Below are positions 45,340 to 54,988 of a DNA stretch of 64,000 nucleotides, in pieces. A program made the position numbers and the translations under genes. Origin of the DNA: Candidatus Gastranaerophilales bacterium (GTDB lineage Bacteria > Cyanobacteriota > Vampirovibrionia > Gastranaerophilales > Gastranaerophilaceae); assembly GCA_944326685.1 (NCBI GenBank), contig CALVEV010000024.1:1-64000 (forward strand), written 5' to 3'. The first letter of the stretch is position 1, and each line of letters starts with the position of its first letter. The notes beneath the pieces are model-generated. The model had not been told where the DNA came from. It saw nothing but the letters and a program-made list of their open reading frames with translations, and searched no databases.

Positions 45340-46998
45340 ATGAACGAACAATTAGCTGAAACATTAAAACTAATTCCAACATTATCTGGTTGTTATATTT
45401 ATTATAATAACGAAAATGAAGTTATTTATGTCGGAAAAGCTAAAAATTTAAAAAGAAGAGTATACAGCTATTTCCATAAAAAACATGATAGTGTAAAAGT
45501 TGCTGTTCTTGTTTCACAAATTGAAAGAATGGAATATATTATTACAGATTCTGAAGTTGAAGCTTTAATTTTAGAATCTCACTTAATAAAAAAATATAAA
45601 CCAAAATACAATATATTACTAAAGGATGATAAAAAATATCCATATTTTCTAATCACTGCAGAAGATTATCCAAGAATTACAATTGTCAGAAAAAAGAATA
45701 TGAATCCAGAAAAAGGGAAATATTATGGACCATATACTGATATAAGAGCTATGCATTCTACATTGGATTTTCTAAAAAAGATATTTCCACTAAAACAATG
45801 CAAAACGCCAAAATTTTCTAATAGACCTTGCCTTTATTATCATATTGGTCGTTGTATGGCTCCTTGTCAAAATAAAATTTCATCAGAAGATTACAAAGCA
45901 TTAGTTTCACAAGTTGAATTATTTTTAGCAGGAAGACAATCTGAGCTATTAAAAAAATTAAAAGAAGAAATGGAAAAATATGCTTCAAATGAACAGTTTG
46001 AAAAAGCAGCAAAACTAAGAGATAGTTATTTAGATTTACAAAAAACATTAGAACGACAAAAAGTAGTCTTTGAAAATACTAAATTAAACCAAGATATAAT
46101 CGCTACAATCCATGAAGATGGAATTTTAGCAATTACTATTCTTTTAATTAGAGAAGGTAGACTAATCGATAAAAAGGATTTTACATATTTTGAAGAAAAT
46201 GAAGATACAACTGAACTATTTAAAACATTTTTTAGGGAATACTATTCTAATTTAATGTTAGAATTCCCTGATAAAATTGTATCAAATGACTTAGAAAATA
46301 TTGGAGAAAAAGAACTCTATCAAGAATGGTTAAAAATATTATCAGGAAAAAATATAAAAATAAGTTACGGGAAAACCCAACGAGGGAAAGAGTTAACAGA
46401 ACTTGCACATAAAAATGCTAAAAATTTACTTGAAACCGCAAAAATAAAAAAACTTACAAGTATAAGAAATGATTTTAATGAGATTGGTTCATATCTAATG
46501 GAAAAACTAAAATTAAGAACTTTTCCACACCGAATTGAATGTTATGATATATCTCATATTCAAGGAACAAATACAGTCGCATCAATGGTAGTATTTGAAA
46601 ATGGGCAATCTAAGAAATCAGAATATCGTCGTTTTAAAGTTAAAACAACAGAAGGAAAACCTGATGATTTTCTTTCAATGAAAGAAGTTTTATCAAGACG
46701 ACTTGCTCGTATGGGAGAACCAAAATGGGCTAAGCCTAATCTTATTATTATTGATGGTGGAAAAGGACAGTTATCTTCAGTTATGGAAATAGTTGAAGAA
46801 ATTGGAATGAATGATATCGATTTTGTATCTTTAGCAAAAAGAGAAGAAGAAGTATTTTTACCTCATCAATCAGAATCTATAAGAATCCCAATGGATTCAA
46901 ACGTAATGTTTTTAATCCAAAGAATAAGAGATGAAGCACATAGATTTGCAATTACATACCATAGAAAATTACGTTCAAAATCTGCAATTAAAGACTAA
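45340..46998 (+). CDS. uvrC: Excinuclease ABC subunit C, lacking C-terminal HhH domain
   Basis: Makes both incisions in nucleotide excision repair. The GIY-YIG nuclease is at the N terminus (GCYIYY...VIYVGKAKNLKRR, about 17-40). A cysteine cluster follows (KQCKTPKFSNRPCLYYHIGRC region). The UVR motif is near 205-235 (EQFEKAAKLRD), and the RNase H-like endonuclease at about 375-545 has ECYDISHIQGTN and IIDGGKGQL. The protein ends at 552 aa with AHRFAITYHRKLRSKSAIKD. The tandem helix-hairpin-helix domain usually found after this point (total about 600) is absent. The frame stops cleanly and csaB occupies the opposite strand. Confidence 0.93.
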   Translation: MNEQLAETLKLIPTLSGCYIYYNNENEVIYVGKAKNLKRRVYSYFHKKHDSVKVAVLVSQIERMEYIITDSEVEALILESHLIKKYKPKYNILLKDDKKYPYFLITAEDYPRITIVRKKNMNPEKGKYYGPYTDIRAMHSTLDFLKKIFPLKQCKTPKFSNRPCLYYHIGRCMAPCQNKISSEDYKALVSQVELFLAGRQSELLKKLKEEMEKYASNEQFEKAAKLRDSYLDLQKTLERQKVVFENTKLNQDIIATIHEDGILAITILLIREGRLIDKKDFTYFEENEDTTELFKTFFREYYSNLMLEFPDKIVSNDLENIGEKELYQEWLKILSGKNIKISYGKTQRGKELTELAHKNAKNLLETAKIKKLTSIRNDFNEIGSYLMEKLKLRTFPHRIECYDISHIQGTNTVASMVVFENGQSKKSEYRRFKVKTTEGKPDDFLSMKEVLSRRLARMGEPKWAKPNLIIIDGGKGQLSSVMEIVEEIGMNDIDFVSLAKREEEVFLPHQSESIRIPMDSNVMFLIQRIRDEAHRFAITYHRKLRSKSAIKD

Positions 46999-48017
46999 CT
47001 ATTAAGTAATTCATCAATACCTGTATCTTCCCAATTGAAAATTTTGGTATTAGCGTAATTCAATAAATTGAAAGGAGTTAAATTATCTAAATCTTCAAAA
47101 GCCTTTGTATAATTATTTTTCTTAGAATCCATTAAGAGATATGGGATTTTAGCATCTTTAGCAAGATTTTCTACTTTTGGATCATATGATATAGCCAATG
47201 TTTTTATTCCATATTTTAAACCTAATAGACAAGCATGAAATCTCATTGCTATTAAATAATCATACTCAGAAACTCTTTGAATTATCTGATCATTTGTTAA
47301 ATTTTGTACTAATTTAACATTTACTGTTGGATTTTTTTTCTTCAATTTATTTATAAATACTTGTGATATTCCTACATCTTCTGCATCTTGAAATGCAATC
47401 AATTCAATTTCTCTATCACTAAATTTCAAAGCTATTTGTTTTATAATCTCATCGAATAATTCATCTGTTAAAGTATGGAATTTTCTTAATTGAATACCTA
47501 TTTTTCTAGTTTTGCGACGTTCTGGCAATTGTAAGTCAAAAATTGGATCACAAACTAATTTAGCATGGTTAATTCCCCAACTTTTCAATAATTCTAAACT
47601 TTTTTCATCTCGCACTGATATATATTTACATTTTTTTAATGCTTTTTTAGCAATAAATCTACCCCAAAAGCCATTTATAGGACCTATCCCTTGCGCAAAT
47701 ATGATTACATCTTTCTTTAAAGATGCAAACATAAATATCAAACCGCAATAATACAATAAACTTTTATTACTTGTCACATTTTGAAGTAAACTTCCACCAC
47801 CAGATATTAAAACATCAAATTCATTTAATTTTTTCATTATTAATTCAGGATTAAAAGAATTTATAGAATTTACACCATGAATACTTGCAGTTTTCTTAGG
47901 ATTAGCAGATAAAACAGTTATATCATTACCTTTTAAATGAGATAATAAAACATTTAAAATTGCTTCGTCGCCGTAATTATCAAACCCATAATATCCTGAA
48001 ATTAATATTTTTTTCAT
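46995..48017 (-). CDS. csaB: Polysaccharide pyruvyl transferase (CsaB-like)
   Basis: Adds pyruvate ketals from phosphoenolpyruvate to cell-wall polysaccharide, usually anchoring S-layer or outer-envelope proteins. 340 residues in a two-lobed GT-B-like fold. ISGYYGFDNYGDEAIL (6-21) and ISGGGSLLQNVTS (about 71-83) open the N-lobe. GIQLRKFHTL and AMRFHACLLGLKYGIKTLAI (conserved His/Arg region) follow. CsaB is typical of Cyanobacteria, Firmicutes and Deinococci. It is the last gene after KDG kinase (one-base overlap) and overlaps the uvrC end by 4 nt. Confidence 0.85.
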   Translation of the reverse strand: MKKILISGYYGFDNYGDEAILNVLLSHLKGNDITVLSANPKKTASIHGVNSINSFNPELIMKKLNEFDVLISGGGSLLQNVTSNKSLLYYCGLIFMFASLKKDVIIFAQGIGPINGFWGRFIAKKALKKCKYISVRDEKSLELLKSWGINHAKLVCDPIFDLQLPERRKTRKIGIQLRKFHTLTDELFDEIIKQIALKFSDREIELIAFQDAEDVGISQVFINKLKKKNPTVNVKLVQNLTNDQIIQRVSEYDYLIAMRFHACLLGLKYGIKTLAISYDPKVENLAKDAKIPYLLMDSKKNNYTKAFEDLDNLTPFNLLNYANTKIFNWEDTGIDELLNS

Positions 48018-48940
48018 TACAACCTCAATAATTCTTCAGATGTAGGAATATCTTTAATTTGTCCCATTCTATCTATATATATACCAGCTTGTTTTGCTGC
48101 TATCTGAGCAGCTTCTAATGGCTTATAACCATTTGTTATTGCTGATAAAAAACCACCATTAAACACATCCCCAGCACCCATTGTATGAATAGCTTTATGC
48201 TCATTATAAAACGGACAAAATTCAGTATTTCCATTATAATTAACAAAATAGCCATTATCTAAATGTGATTTTACAACAATTAATTTTACACCATAATCCG
48301 TAAAATAATTTACAATCTTTTCAATTGATGTAAGTTCATATAAAGACTCAGCATCATTCTTTAAACTCATAAATAAAACATCAATATTCTCAATTATATC
48401 TTCCAAATATTCTTTTGTATCGTAAGTTGTCATAAAAGAAGATGTATAATTAGGATCATACGCAGTTATTATATCATTAGCTTTAGCATACTCATAAACT
48501 TTTTTAACCAATTGATTTGACTGCATTGACAAAGACTGAGTTATCCCTGTAGAATAAATCGCTCTAGCAGAATTAATATAATCCTCATTAAAATCATTTA
48601 AACTTAAATTGTTACTTGCAACTTTTCTTCTATATGTAATTAATTCATTCTTATCAGAACGACCTGACAAATATAGACCATTTTTCTCATTACATATTGC
48701 AATATGAGAAATATCAAAACCTTCTTGATTTAACTTATCTAACAGCACATTTTTAAAATAATCATTACCAATAGATGAAATAATTCCAACTCTTGAGCCT
48801 AATTTTTTAGCAGCAACAGCAGAAGTAATTACATCACCACCAAAAGATAAATTAAAAGTTTCTGAGTTTTCAAAACTTTGATTCGTAGATAACTCAAGCA
48901 AACATTCACCGATTGCGATAATGTCAAGAGTTTTTTCCAT
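48017..48940 (-). CDS. kdgK: PfkB-family sugar kinase, probably 2-keto-3-deoxygluconate kinase
   Basis: Ribokinase fold, 307 residues. IAIGECLLEL and the Gly-rich FGGDVITSAVAAKKLG (substrate loop) lie at the N terminus. The PfkB signature 2 with catalytic Asp is MGAGDVFNGGFLSAI near 253-267. Assignment as KDG kinase rests on the adjacent KDPG aldolase gene (overlap TAATG); fructokinase would look alike. Product KDPG would be the substrate of the neighbour. Confidence 0.8.
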   Translation of the reverse strand: MEKTLDIIAIGECLLELSTNQSFENSETFNLSFGGDVITSAVAAKKLGSRVGIISSIGNDYFKNVLLDKLNQEGFDISHIAICNEKNGLYLSGRSDKNELITYRRKVASNNLSLNDFNEDYINSARAIYSTGITQSLSMQSNQLVKKVYEYAKANDIITAYDPNYTSSFMTTYDTKEYLEDIIENIDVLFMSLKNDAESLYELTSIEKIVNYFTDYGVKLIVVKSHLDNGYFVNYNGNTEFCPFYNEHKAIHTMGAGDVFNGGFLSAITNGYKPLEAAQIAAKQAGIYIDRMGQIKDIPTSEELLRL

Positions 48941-49554
48941 TAAGATAATTCCTTAATTTGAGATAATATATTCTTTGCTCGTTCTGTTATTTCATTCAAA
49001 GCTAAATTTTCATAGAAATCTCTACCAACACCAACAGATGTGGCACCTGCCTGAATATAGTCTTTAACTTCATTTAATTTTATATTCCCCATTGGCATAA
49101 GATTTAAAAATGGCATTTGACGCATCAATTCTTCAAAATATTGAACACCGCCCATTGCTGTTACTGGGAATAATTTTATTAAAGGAATTCTTGCTTTCCA
49201 AGCATTATATGCTTCATTTGCAGTAGAAGTACCAGCAATAAAAGGAACTCCTATATTTTTTGAAATCTTTACCATATTCATCTGAAATATTGGTGATGAA
49301 AAAAGAGTTGCTCCAGATTTAAAAGCTTGTGTTGCTTGAAGATTAGTAATTATACTTCCTGCACATACTACTGCTTTTTTAGAAACTCTTTCTATTACTT
49401 CATACAAAGATGCATTCTCAATATTTATTTCTAAAACTTTTATTCCACCCTCTATTAATGCATTTGCAATATCTTCTGCCTTTGAGGCATCATTGCAACG
49501 AATAATTGGGTATATTTTTTCTTCTGATATTAATTTTATTAAATTTCTACTCAT
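48940..49554 (-). CDS. eda: KDPG/KHG aldolase-type 2-dehydro-3-deoxy-phosphogluconate aldolase
   Basis: Class I aldolase splitting KDPG to pyruvate and glyceraldehyde-3-phosphate; 204 residues, TIM barrel. Schiff-base lysine is in IPLIKLFPVTAMGG (about K131). The base glutamate is in VLEINIENASLYEVI, where the usual E-x-T-x-R reads E-I-N-I-E-N. The phosphate-binding end GAGTV reads CAGSII, and PGxxTPSE reads IAGTSTANE. The active-site Lys and Glu are kept but several substrate residues differ, so related keto-deoxy acids are possible substrates. AAGGAT precedes ATG. It is the first gene of eda-kdgK-csaB. Confidence 0.85.
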   Translation of the reverse strand: MSRNLIKLISEEKIYPIIRCNDASKAEDIANALIEGGIKVLEINIENASLYEVIERVSKKAVVCAGSIITNLQATQAFKSGATLFSSPIFQMNMVKISKNIGVPFIAGTSTANEAYNAWKARIPLIKLFPVTAMGGVQYFEELMRQMPFLNLMPMGNIKLNEVKDYIQAGATSVGVGRDFYENLALNEITERAKNILSQIKELS

Positions 49555-49610
49555 AATCTATCCTTTTTCTTAAATTTATTATATCATAAAAGAATAAAAA
49601 GGACGTTTTT

Positions 49611-51542
49611 ATGAAATTTTTAAAAGCTTTAATTATATTCATATCAGTACTAATTTTTATGCTCATTGCATATTCAATATCAAATAATTTCTTTGAACCT
49701 AAAGCTTTTAATTTTATGGTAAAAAACTTTACTGCAACAAAACCCGCTAGAGAAGATACAGTTATTATTGTAATTGACGATAAATCTATTGGTAAATATC
49801 GTTGGCCTTGGAAAAGAGAATTATATTGTAAAATTTTTGATTATCTCAATGAATATGCTAAGCCATCTGCTATAGTTAGTGATTCTATTTTTGTAACACC
49901 TGATATTGATAATCCTCAATCCGATATAAAATATTTTAATTCTATAAAGAAAACTAATAATCTTATATCAGGTTTCGATTTATTAATTAATCCAAGAGCA
50001 GAAAAATCTCAAGAATATGATAAAAAATTCGATAAAAAATTTAAACTTGATATTAAAGATAAAAGAACTATTAAATCTGAAAACTACTACAAAGAAATTT
50101 TACCATTTCCTCAACCATATTTTAATTCAATCAAAATGGTAGGATCTGTAAAAACTCCTGTTAGTAAAGACAGTTTTTTAAGAAGTATACCTTATGTTAT
50201 TCAATATGATAATAAACTATATCAATCATTAGCATTAAGAACATATTCTTTTCTTCACGGAAATGAAGGCTATATTGTTTATGATGACTATATAGTAGGA
50301 GAACACTCTGAAATTAAAATCCCTAGGAATAATGATTTTGGAGGAATATATTCTTTAATTAAGTATTATAAAAGATACGGAAATACAAATTATTCACATA
50401 AAACATATTCCGCAGTTGATATAATGGAATCATATGATCAAGTAAAATCTGGTCAACAACCTATAATTAATCCAAAAGAATTTGAAAATAAAATTGTATT
50501 TGTTGGTGCAAATGTAAAAGCAGCAGCAACGGGATTATCAGATATTCAAAGGACTCCTGTTAGTAATGAACATTCAGGAGTAGATGTTCAAGCAACTGTT
50601 TTAGACAACTTATTATCAGAAGATTTTATGACTCAGCTAGATGCGGGTAAAAATTTTCTAATTACATTTGCTTTAATGATTCTTGCATATTTATTAATTC
50701 GAAATTTTTCAGTATTTGCATCTGCAACATTAATATTATTAATAACTATTACTTACCTTTTAATATGCTCAAATTGTTTCCACAATGGGGTTGCGATTAG
50801 TGTTATTACTCCAATTTCTTTAGAATTAATAACAATGATTTTTGCTTATTCTCATAGATTTATTTTAGAAGGTAAAAACAAAGAAAAAATAAAAACCGCA
50901 ATGGGTAAGTATATCTCTGAAGATATTATGAAAAGTGTTGTTAAAAACATTGATGAATTAAAGCTTGGTGGAAAAAAAGCAAACGTAACAGTTTTATTCT
51001 CAGATATTAGAGGTTTTACATCAATAAGTGAAAAATTATCCGCAGATGAAGTTTCAGTTATTTTAAATGAATATTTTACAGAAATGGAACCTATTGTAAC
51101 TAAGCATCATGGAGTAATAAATAAGTTTATTGGCGATGCTGTAATGGTTATATTTGGAGAGCCAATTCAAGATGAAAACCACCCTGTAAATGCAATAAGA
51201 TGCGCCGCAGAAATGCTTGAAAAAGTTAATGAATTACAACAAAAATGGTTAAGTGAAGGAAAACCTAAAATTGAAATCGGAGTAGGTATTAATACAGGCG
51301 AAGCTTTTGTTGGTAATATTGGTTCTGAAAAAAGAATGGAATACACAGTAATAGGTGATATGGTAAACTTGGCAAGTAGAATTGAAAGCTACAATAAAAC
51401 TTATAAAACAAACTTTTTAATAAGTAGCTCTACTTATGCCTGCGTTAAAAATATTGTAGATGTAATAAAAATTTCTAATGTAACCATTAGAGGAAAATCT
51501 AAAAAAATGGACTTGTATGAGGTTATCAGTCTAATTGGATAG
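49611..51542 (+). CDS. CHASE2-domain adenylate cyclase
   Basis: Membrane sensor making a cyclic nucleotide, probably cAMP. 643 residues: one N-terminal transmembrane helix (7-25), an extracytoplasmic CHASE2 domain (about 35-335, DTVIIVIDDKSIGKYRWPW), then three hydrophobic segments (about 345-420) and a class III cyclase domain (about 455-640). Metal aspartates are in VLFSDIRGFT and GDAVMVIF, adenine-selecting Lys in INKFIGD, and transition-state Asn and Arg in VNLASRIE, so the enzyme should be active. AAGGAC precedes ATG. CHASE2 cyclases are abundant in Cyanobacteria. It overlaps recG by 8 nt. Confidence 0.92.
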   Translation: MKFLKALIIFISVLIFMLIAYSISNNFFEPKAFNFMVKNFTATKPAREDTVIIVIDDKSIGKYRWPWKRELYCKIFDYLNEYAKPSAIVSDSIFVTPDIDNPQSDIKYFNSIKKTNNLISGFDLLINPRAEKSQEYDKKFDKKFKLDIKDKRTIKSENYYKEILPFPQPYFNSIKMVGSVKTPVSKDSFLRSIPYVIQYDNKLYQSLALRTYSFLHGNEGYIVYDDYIVGEHSEIKIPRNNDFGGIYSLIKYYKRYGNTNYSHKTYSAVDIMESYDQVKSGQQPIINPKEFENKIVFVGANVKAAATGLSDIQRTPVSNEHSGVDVQATVLDNLLSEDFMTQLDAGKNFLITFALMILAYLLIRNFSVFASATLILLITITYLLICSNCFHNGVAISVITPISLELITMIFAYSHRFILEGKNKEKIKTAMGKYISEDIMKSVVKNIDELKLGGKKANVTVLFSDIRGFTSISEKLSADEVSVILNEYFTEMEPIVTKHHGVINKFIGDAVMVIFGEPIQDENHPVNAIRCAAEMLEKVNELQQKWLSEGKPKIEIGVGINTGEAFVGNIGSEKRMEYTVIGDMVNLASRIESYNKTYKTNFLISSSTYACVKNIVDVIKISNVTIRGKSKKMDLYEVISLIG

Positions 51543-53907
51543 TAATATAGAGCAAATAAAAAAAGCTATTGAGATAGAGGCTAAGTATAAATATATTGAT
51601 ATAAGAGGAAAGACAAAATGTTTTTCTAGTTTTATACGTAGCGAAATTAGAAAATTTATAAAAACATCTTCTATACCAGAAAGATGGAAATTTGTTTTAT
51701 CTCATTTTGAACAATATTCAATGGATACAATGCCACAAAGGAAAAAGTCTATAGAATATCTAATAAATGCAATTAAATCAGAATTAAAACAACAAGAAGA
51801 AGATAAAAAACAAGTAGATGCAAAATTAAATCCTTTTTCATCTGTTACTTATGTTAAAGGTGTTGGACCTAAGGTAGCTGCAATATTAAATAAACTTGGA
51901 ATTTTTACAGCAAGTGATTTGTTATTTTATTTACCACGAAAACATATTGATTATTCCAAAAGAACTTTAATCAAAAATTTGGTTGAAGGCGAAAATACAA
52001 CAGTTTTTGGCTATATAAAAAGAGTTGAAGCATTCACAACACCAAAAGGTTTAGGAGTTGTTAAAGTAAAAATACAAGACGAAACAGGTAGTTTTATTTT
52101 GAATTTTTTCAATAAAAGTAATAAATATGCACTTGAAAGAACTAAAAAACAATTCCCACAAGGTGCAGGAATAATTATTTCAGGAACTGTTAAAATTAAT
52201 AATTTTGATTATTCAAAAACACTTGAAAATGTTAGTTATTCAATAATGTCTGAGGATTTTCTAACAAAAACAGATTTGAATATCGGAAGAATTGTTCCTG
52301 TTTACTCACTTTGTGAGAATATGAATTTGAAAACATTGCGTAAAGCTATATATAATGCAATTCAACTTTATAAATCCTCTATTGTAAATGTAATACCAGA
52401 TTATTTAATCAAAAAATATGATTTATTGAATAAAAGTGTTGCAATCGAACAAATACATTTTCCAGACAGTATGGAAATGTTAGAAAAAGCGAGATATACG
52501 TTAGTTTTTGAAGAATTCTTTTTAATTCAGCTAAAACTTGCAATGATTAGAGAAAAAAATAAAACTGAAAATAAAGCACTCCCATTAAAAATAAAAGAAA
52601 ATGGGCTTGTTAATAAATTTATAAAGCAGTTACCGTTTGAACTTACTTCCGCTCAAAAAAAGGCTGTTGATGATATTTTATCAGACATGAGTTCAGAAGA
52701 GCCAATGCAAAGATTATTACAAGGTGATGTTGGTTCTGGTAAAACTGTAGTTGCTTGTATTATGTTATTAGCAGCCATTGAAAATGGTTATCAAGGAGCA
52801 ATTATGGCTCCAACTGAAATTCTTGCTCAGCAGCATTATAATAATTTTGTCAATTGGTTAACTCCATTAGGTTTAAGTGTTGGCTTATTTATAGGTAGTA
52901 TAGGCAAAAAACAAAGAGAATTATCTGAAGTATCATTAAGAAATGGACAATTAGATATTGCAGTTGGAACACAAGCATTAATACAAGATAATATAGATTT
53001 TGCTAATTTAGGTGCTGTTGTAATCGATGAACAACATCGATTCGGTGTAAAACAAAGATTATCATTAAGAAAAAAAGGACAAAATCCGCAAATACTTACT
53101 ATGACAGCAACTCCTATTCCTAGAACTCTTGCTATTACGATGAATGGTGATTTAGACTTAACCATTATTAATGAGCTCCCAAAAGGCAGAAAACCTATTA
53201 TAACTAAAATGGGAGTTCCTAAAAAACAAATTTACTACTTAATCGAAATGGAAGTTAAGGCTGGACATCAAGCGTATGTTGTTTATCCTCTTATAGAAGA
53301 AAGTGAAACATTGTCAGCAAAAGCTGCAACAGTTGAGGCTGAAAGGTTACAAAATAGTGTATTTCCTCATCTAAAAGTTGGTTTATTACATGGAAAAATG
53401 AAAAATTCTGAGAAAGATGAAGTAATGACCAAATTTAAAAATAAAGAGTATGATATTTTAGTATCAACAACAGTTGTAGAAGTTGGGGTTGATGTTCCTA
53501 ATGCAACAGTAATTGTAATCGAAAATGCTGAAAGATTCGGTTTACCTCAATTACATCAATTAAGAGGACGTGTTGGGAGATGTAATTTACAGTCATATTG
53601 CATTATTTCAACTTCTTCAAAATCTCAAGAGACAAGAAATAGATTATCTATAATGACAGAAACTAATGATGGATTTGTTATCGCAGAAAAAGATTTACAA
53701 CTAAGAGGACCTGGTGAATTTTTAGGAGTCAGACAAAGTGGGCTTCCAGATTTAATAATTTCAGATATTGTAAAAGATTCCAAAATTCTTGAACTTGCAA
53801 GAAATGAAGCAATAAAATTTGTTGCGGATAACCAATTAGATGATTACCCGCAACTTAAAGAAACTACTACATTAACCCTTGATGGGACATTACTTTTAGG
53901 CAGCTGA
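51535..53907 (+). CDS. recG: ATP-dependent DNA helicase RecG
   Basis: Branch-migrating helicase for stalled forks and Holliday junctions. 790 residues, about 100 longer than E. coli RecG because of an N-terminal helical extension (1-100), as seen in cyanobacterial RecG. The wedge/OB domain is at about 150-250 (FGYIKRVEAF). The helicase core has Walker A LLQGDVGSGKTVVA, DEQHRFGV (family DEQHRF), TMTATPIPRTLA, and the RecG-specific C-terminal QLRGRVGR and LQLRGPGEFLGVRQSG. The start is TTG at 51535, within the cyclase 3' end; the conserved extension supports it. Confidence 0.94.
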   Translation: MDSNIEQIKKAIEIEAKYKYIDIRGKTKCFSSFIRSEIRKFIKTSSIPERWKFVLSHFEQYSMDTMPQRKKSIEYLINAIKSELKQQEEDKKQVDAKLNPFSSVTYVKGVGPKVAAILNKLGIFTASDLLFYLPRKHIDYSKRTLIKNLVEGENTTVFGYIKRVEAFTTPKGLGVVKVKIQDETGSFILNFFNKSNKYALERTKKQFPQGAGIIISGTVKINNFDYSKTLENVSYSIMSEDFLTKTDLNIGRIVPVYSLCENMNLKTLRKAIYNAIQLYKSSIVNVIPDYLIKKYDLLNKSVAIEQIHFPDSMEMLEKARYTLVFEEFFLIQLKLAMIREKNKTENKALPLKIKENGLVNKFIKQLPFELTSAQKKAVDDILSDMSSEEPMQRLLQGDVGSGKTVVACIMLLAAIENGYQGAIMAPTEILAQQHYNNFVNWLTPLGLSVGLFIGSIGKKQRELSEVSLRNGQLDIAVGTQALIQDNIDFANLGAVVIDEQHRFGVKQRLSLRKKGQNPQILTMTATPIPRTLAITMNGDLDLTIINELPKGRKPIITKMGVPKKQIYYLIEMEVKAGHQAYVVYPLIEESETLSAKAATVEAERLQNSVFPHLKVGLLHGKMKNSEKDEVMTKFKNKEYDILVSTTVVEVGVDVPNATVIVIENAERFGLPQLHQLRGRVGRCNLQSYCIISTSSKSQETRNRLSIMTETNDGFVIAEKDLQLRGPGEFLGVRQSGLPDLIISDIVKDSKILELARNEAIKFVADNQLDDYPQLKETTTLTLDGTLLLGS

Positions 53908-54939
53908 AGCTTTATTTCCTTTATCATCACCTTTAGCTACTTCTGATAATGGTTTCCAAGGTTTATTTGAACCTAATTTATCGATTGTAGGTCCGATATA
54001 TTTTTCAATTAATACATGTTCAACAAAGTTATCAATAGGTTTCATTGCAAGACCAAGAGCAATAAATCCTCCTAATGATTTTAAGGCATTATTTTTGAAT
54101 AATTTACTACCTTGAGCTTTTTTGATAACGTTGAATGCTGCACTTTTCTTTTGTTCTAAATTTCCGCCTTTAGCAGCTTTTTCAAATGCTTTGAATAATT
54201 TTTCTGAAACATTTGTTGGTTTCTTACCATCAAGTAATGCTTCACGCATATCCATTACATTATCAATTGTTTTAGCAACATATTTTTGAATATTTTCAGT
54301 TTTAGGTTTTGCTTCAAATGGTCTTTTAATAAAATCTACAACCTTGGCAATTGGTTCAAACATTTTATTATGAGTTTTCTTATGTTTATCTATTTCTGCA
54401 AAGTTTTCCATTATATGTTGAGTATATTTAGCTCTATCAACTAAACCTGTTGTAGCATCAACAAATTTTTCGTGTGTACCTTTATTCATAGAATCAAGGA
54501 TTCTATTAGTAATATCTTCTCTATGGTTAAGCGCCAATTTATCTTTACCTTTAGAAGAGATTATATTTGTAAGTTTTTGACCAACTTTTACGGCTGCAGT
54601 AGGCAAGAACACACTCGCAAGCATTTGGAATGATAATTGTTTCCCAGCTCTTTTTTTACTTGGATCGTGCTCCCCATATTCATTATGTTTATATTTATCA
54701 CCTACATCGGCTGCAATATAACCAATAGCAGGAATCCATAATAAATTAGCTAATAAACCACTCATTGGACGAATAACTTCTCCAATTTCATTTGAATAAG
54801 CTAATCCTCTAAGTGGCCATTTCATATATATATCATCTTTGGCTACTTTTACCTTCTTAGACTCTTTTATTTGCCCATTTCCTTTTTGAGAACTTCTAAA
54901 ATTCTCTAGTCCTTGGAACTTATTATTTATTCCTACCAA
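53896..54939 (-). CDS. Unknown 347-aa protein with hydrophobic central segments
   Basis: Family not recognised. Basic N terminus (1-38), then WPLRGLAYSNEIGEVIRP and a hydrophobic segment LLANLLWIPAIGYIAADVG (about 62-80). A second weaker segment is QMLASVFLPTAAVKVG. The central 200 residues are helical and Lys-rich. A Gly/Ala hydrophobic stretch ALKSLGGFIALGLAMKP lies near 298-314. It may be a membrane-associated scaffold. It starts with TTG, with AAGGAG 9-10 nt upstream. The last 12 nt overlap recG on the other strand. The upstream region shares a 22-nt block with that of the gene at 16667. Confidence 0.65.
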   Translation of the reverse strand: MVGINNKFQGLENFRSSQKGNGQIKESKKVKVAKDDIYMKWPLRGLAYSNEIGEVIRPMSGLLANLLWIPAIGYIAADVGDKYKHNEYGEHDPSKKRAGKQLSFQMLASVFLPTAAVKVGQKLTNIISSKGKDKLALNHREDITNRILDSMNKGTHEKFVDATTGLVDRAKYTQHIMENFAEIDKHKKTHNKMFEPIAKVVDFIKRPFEAKPKTENIQKYVAKTIDNVMDMREALLDGKKPTNVSEKLFKAFEKAAKGGNLEQKKSAAFNVIKKAQGSKLFKNNALKSLGGFIALGLAMKPIDNFVEHVLIEKYIGPTIDKLGSNKPWKPLSEVAKGDDKGNKASAA

Positions 54940-54988
54940 CTATCCAGTCTCCTTATTTTCTACACACTTATATTATGATAAAAACATG

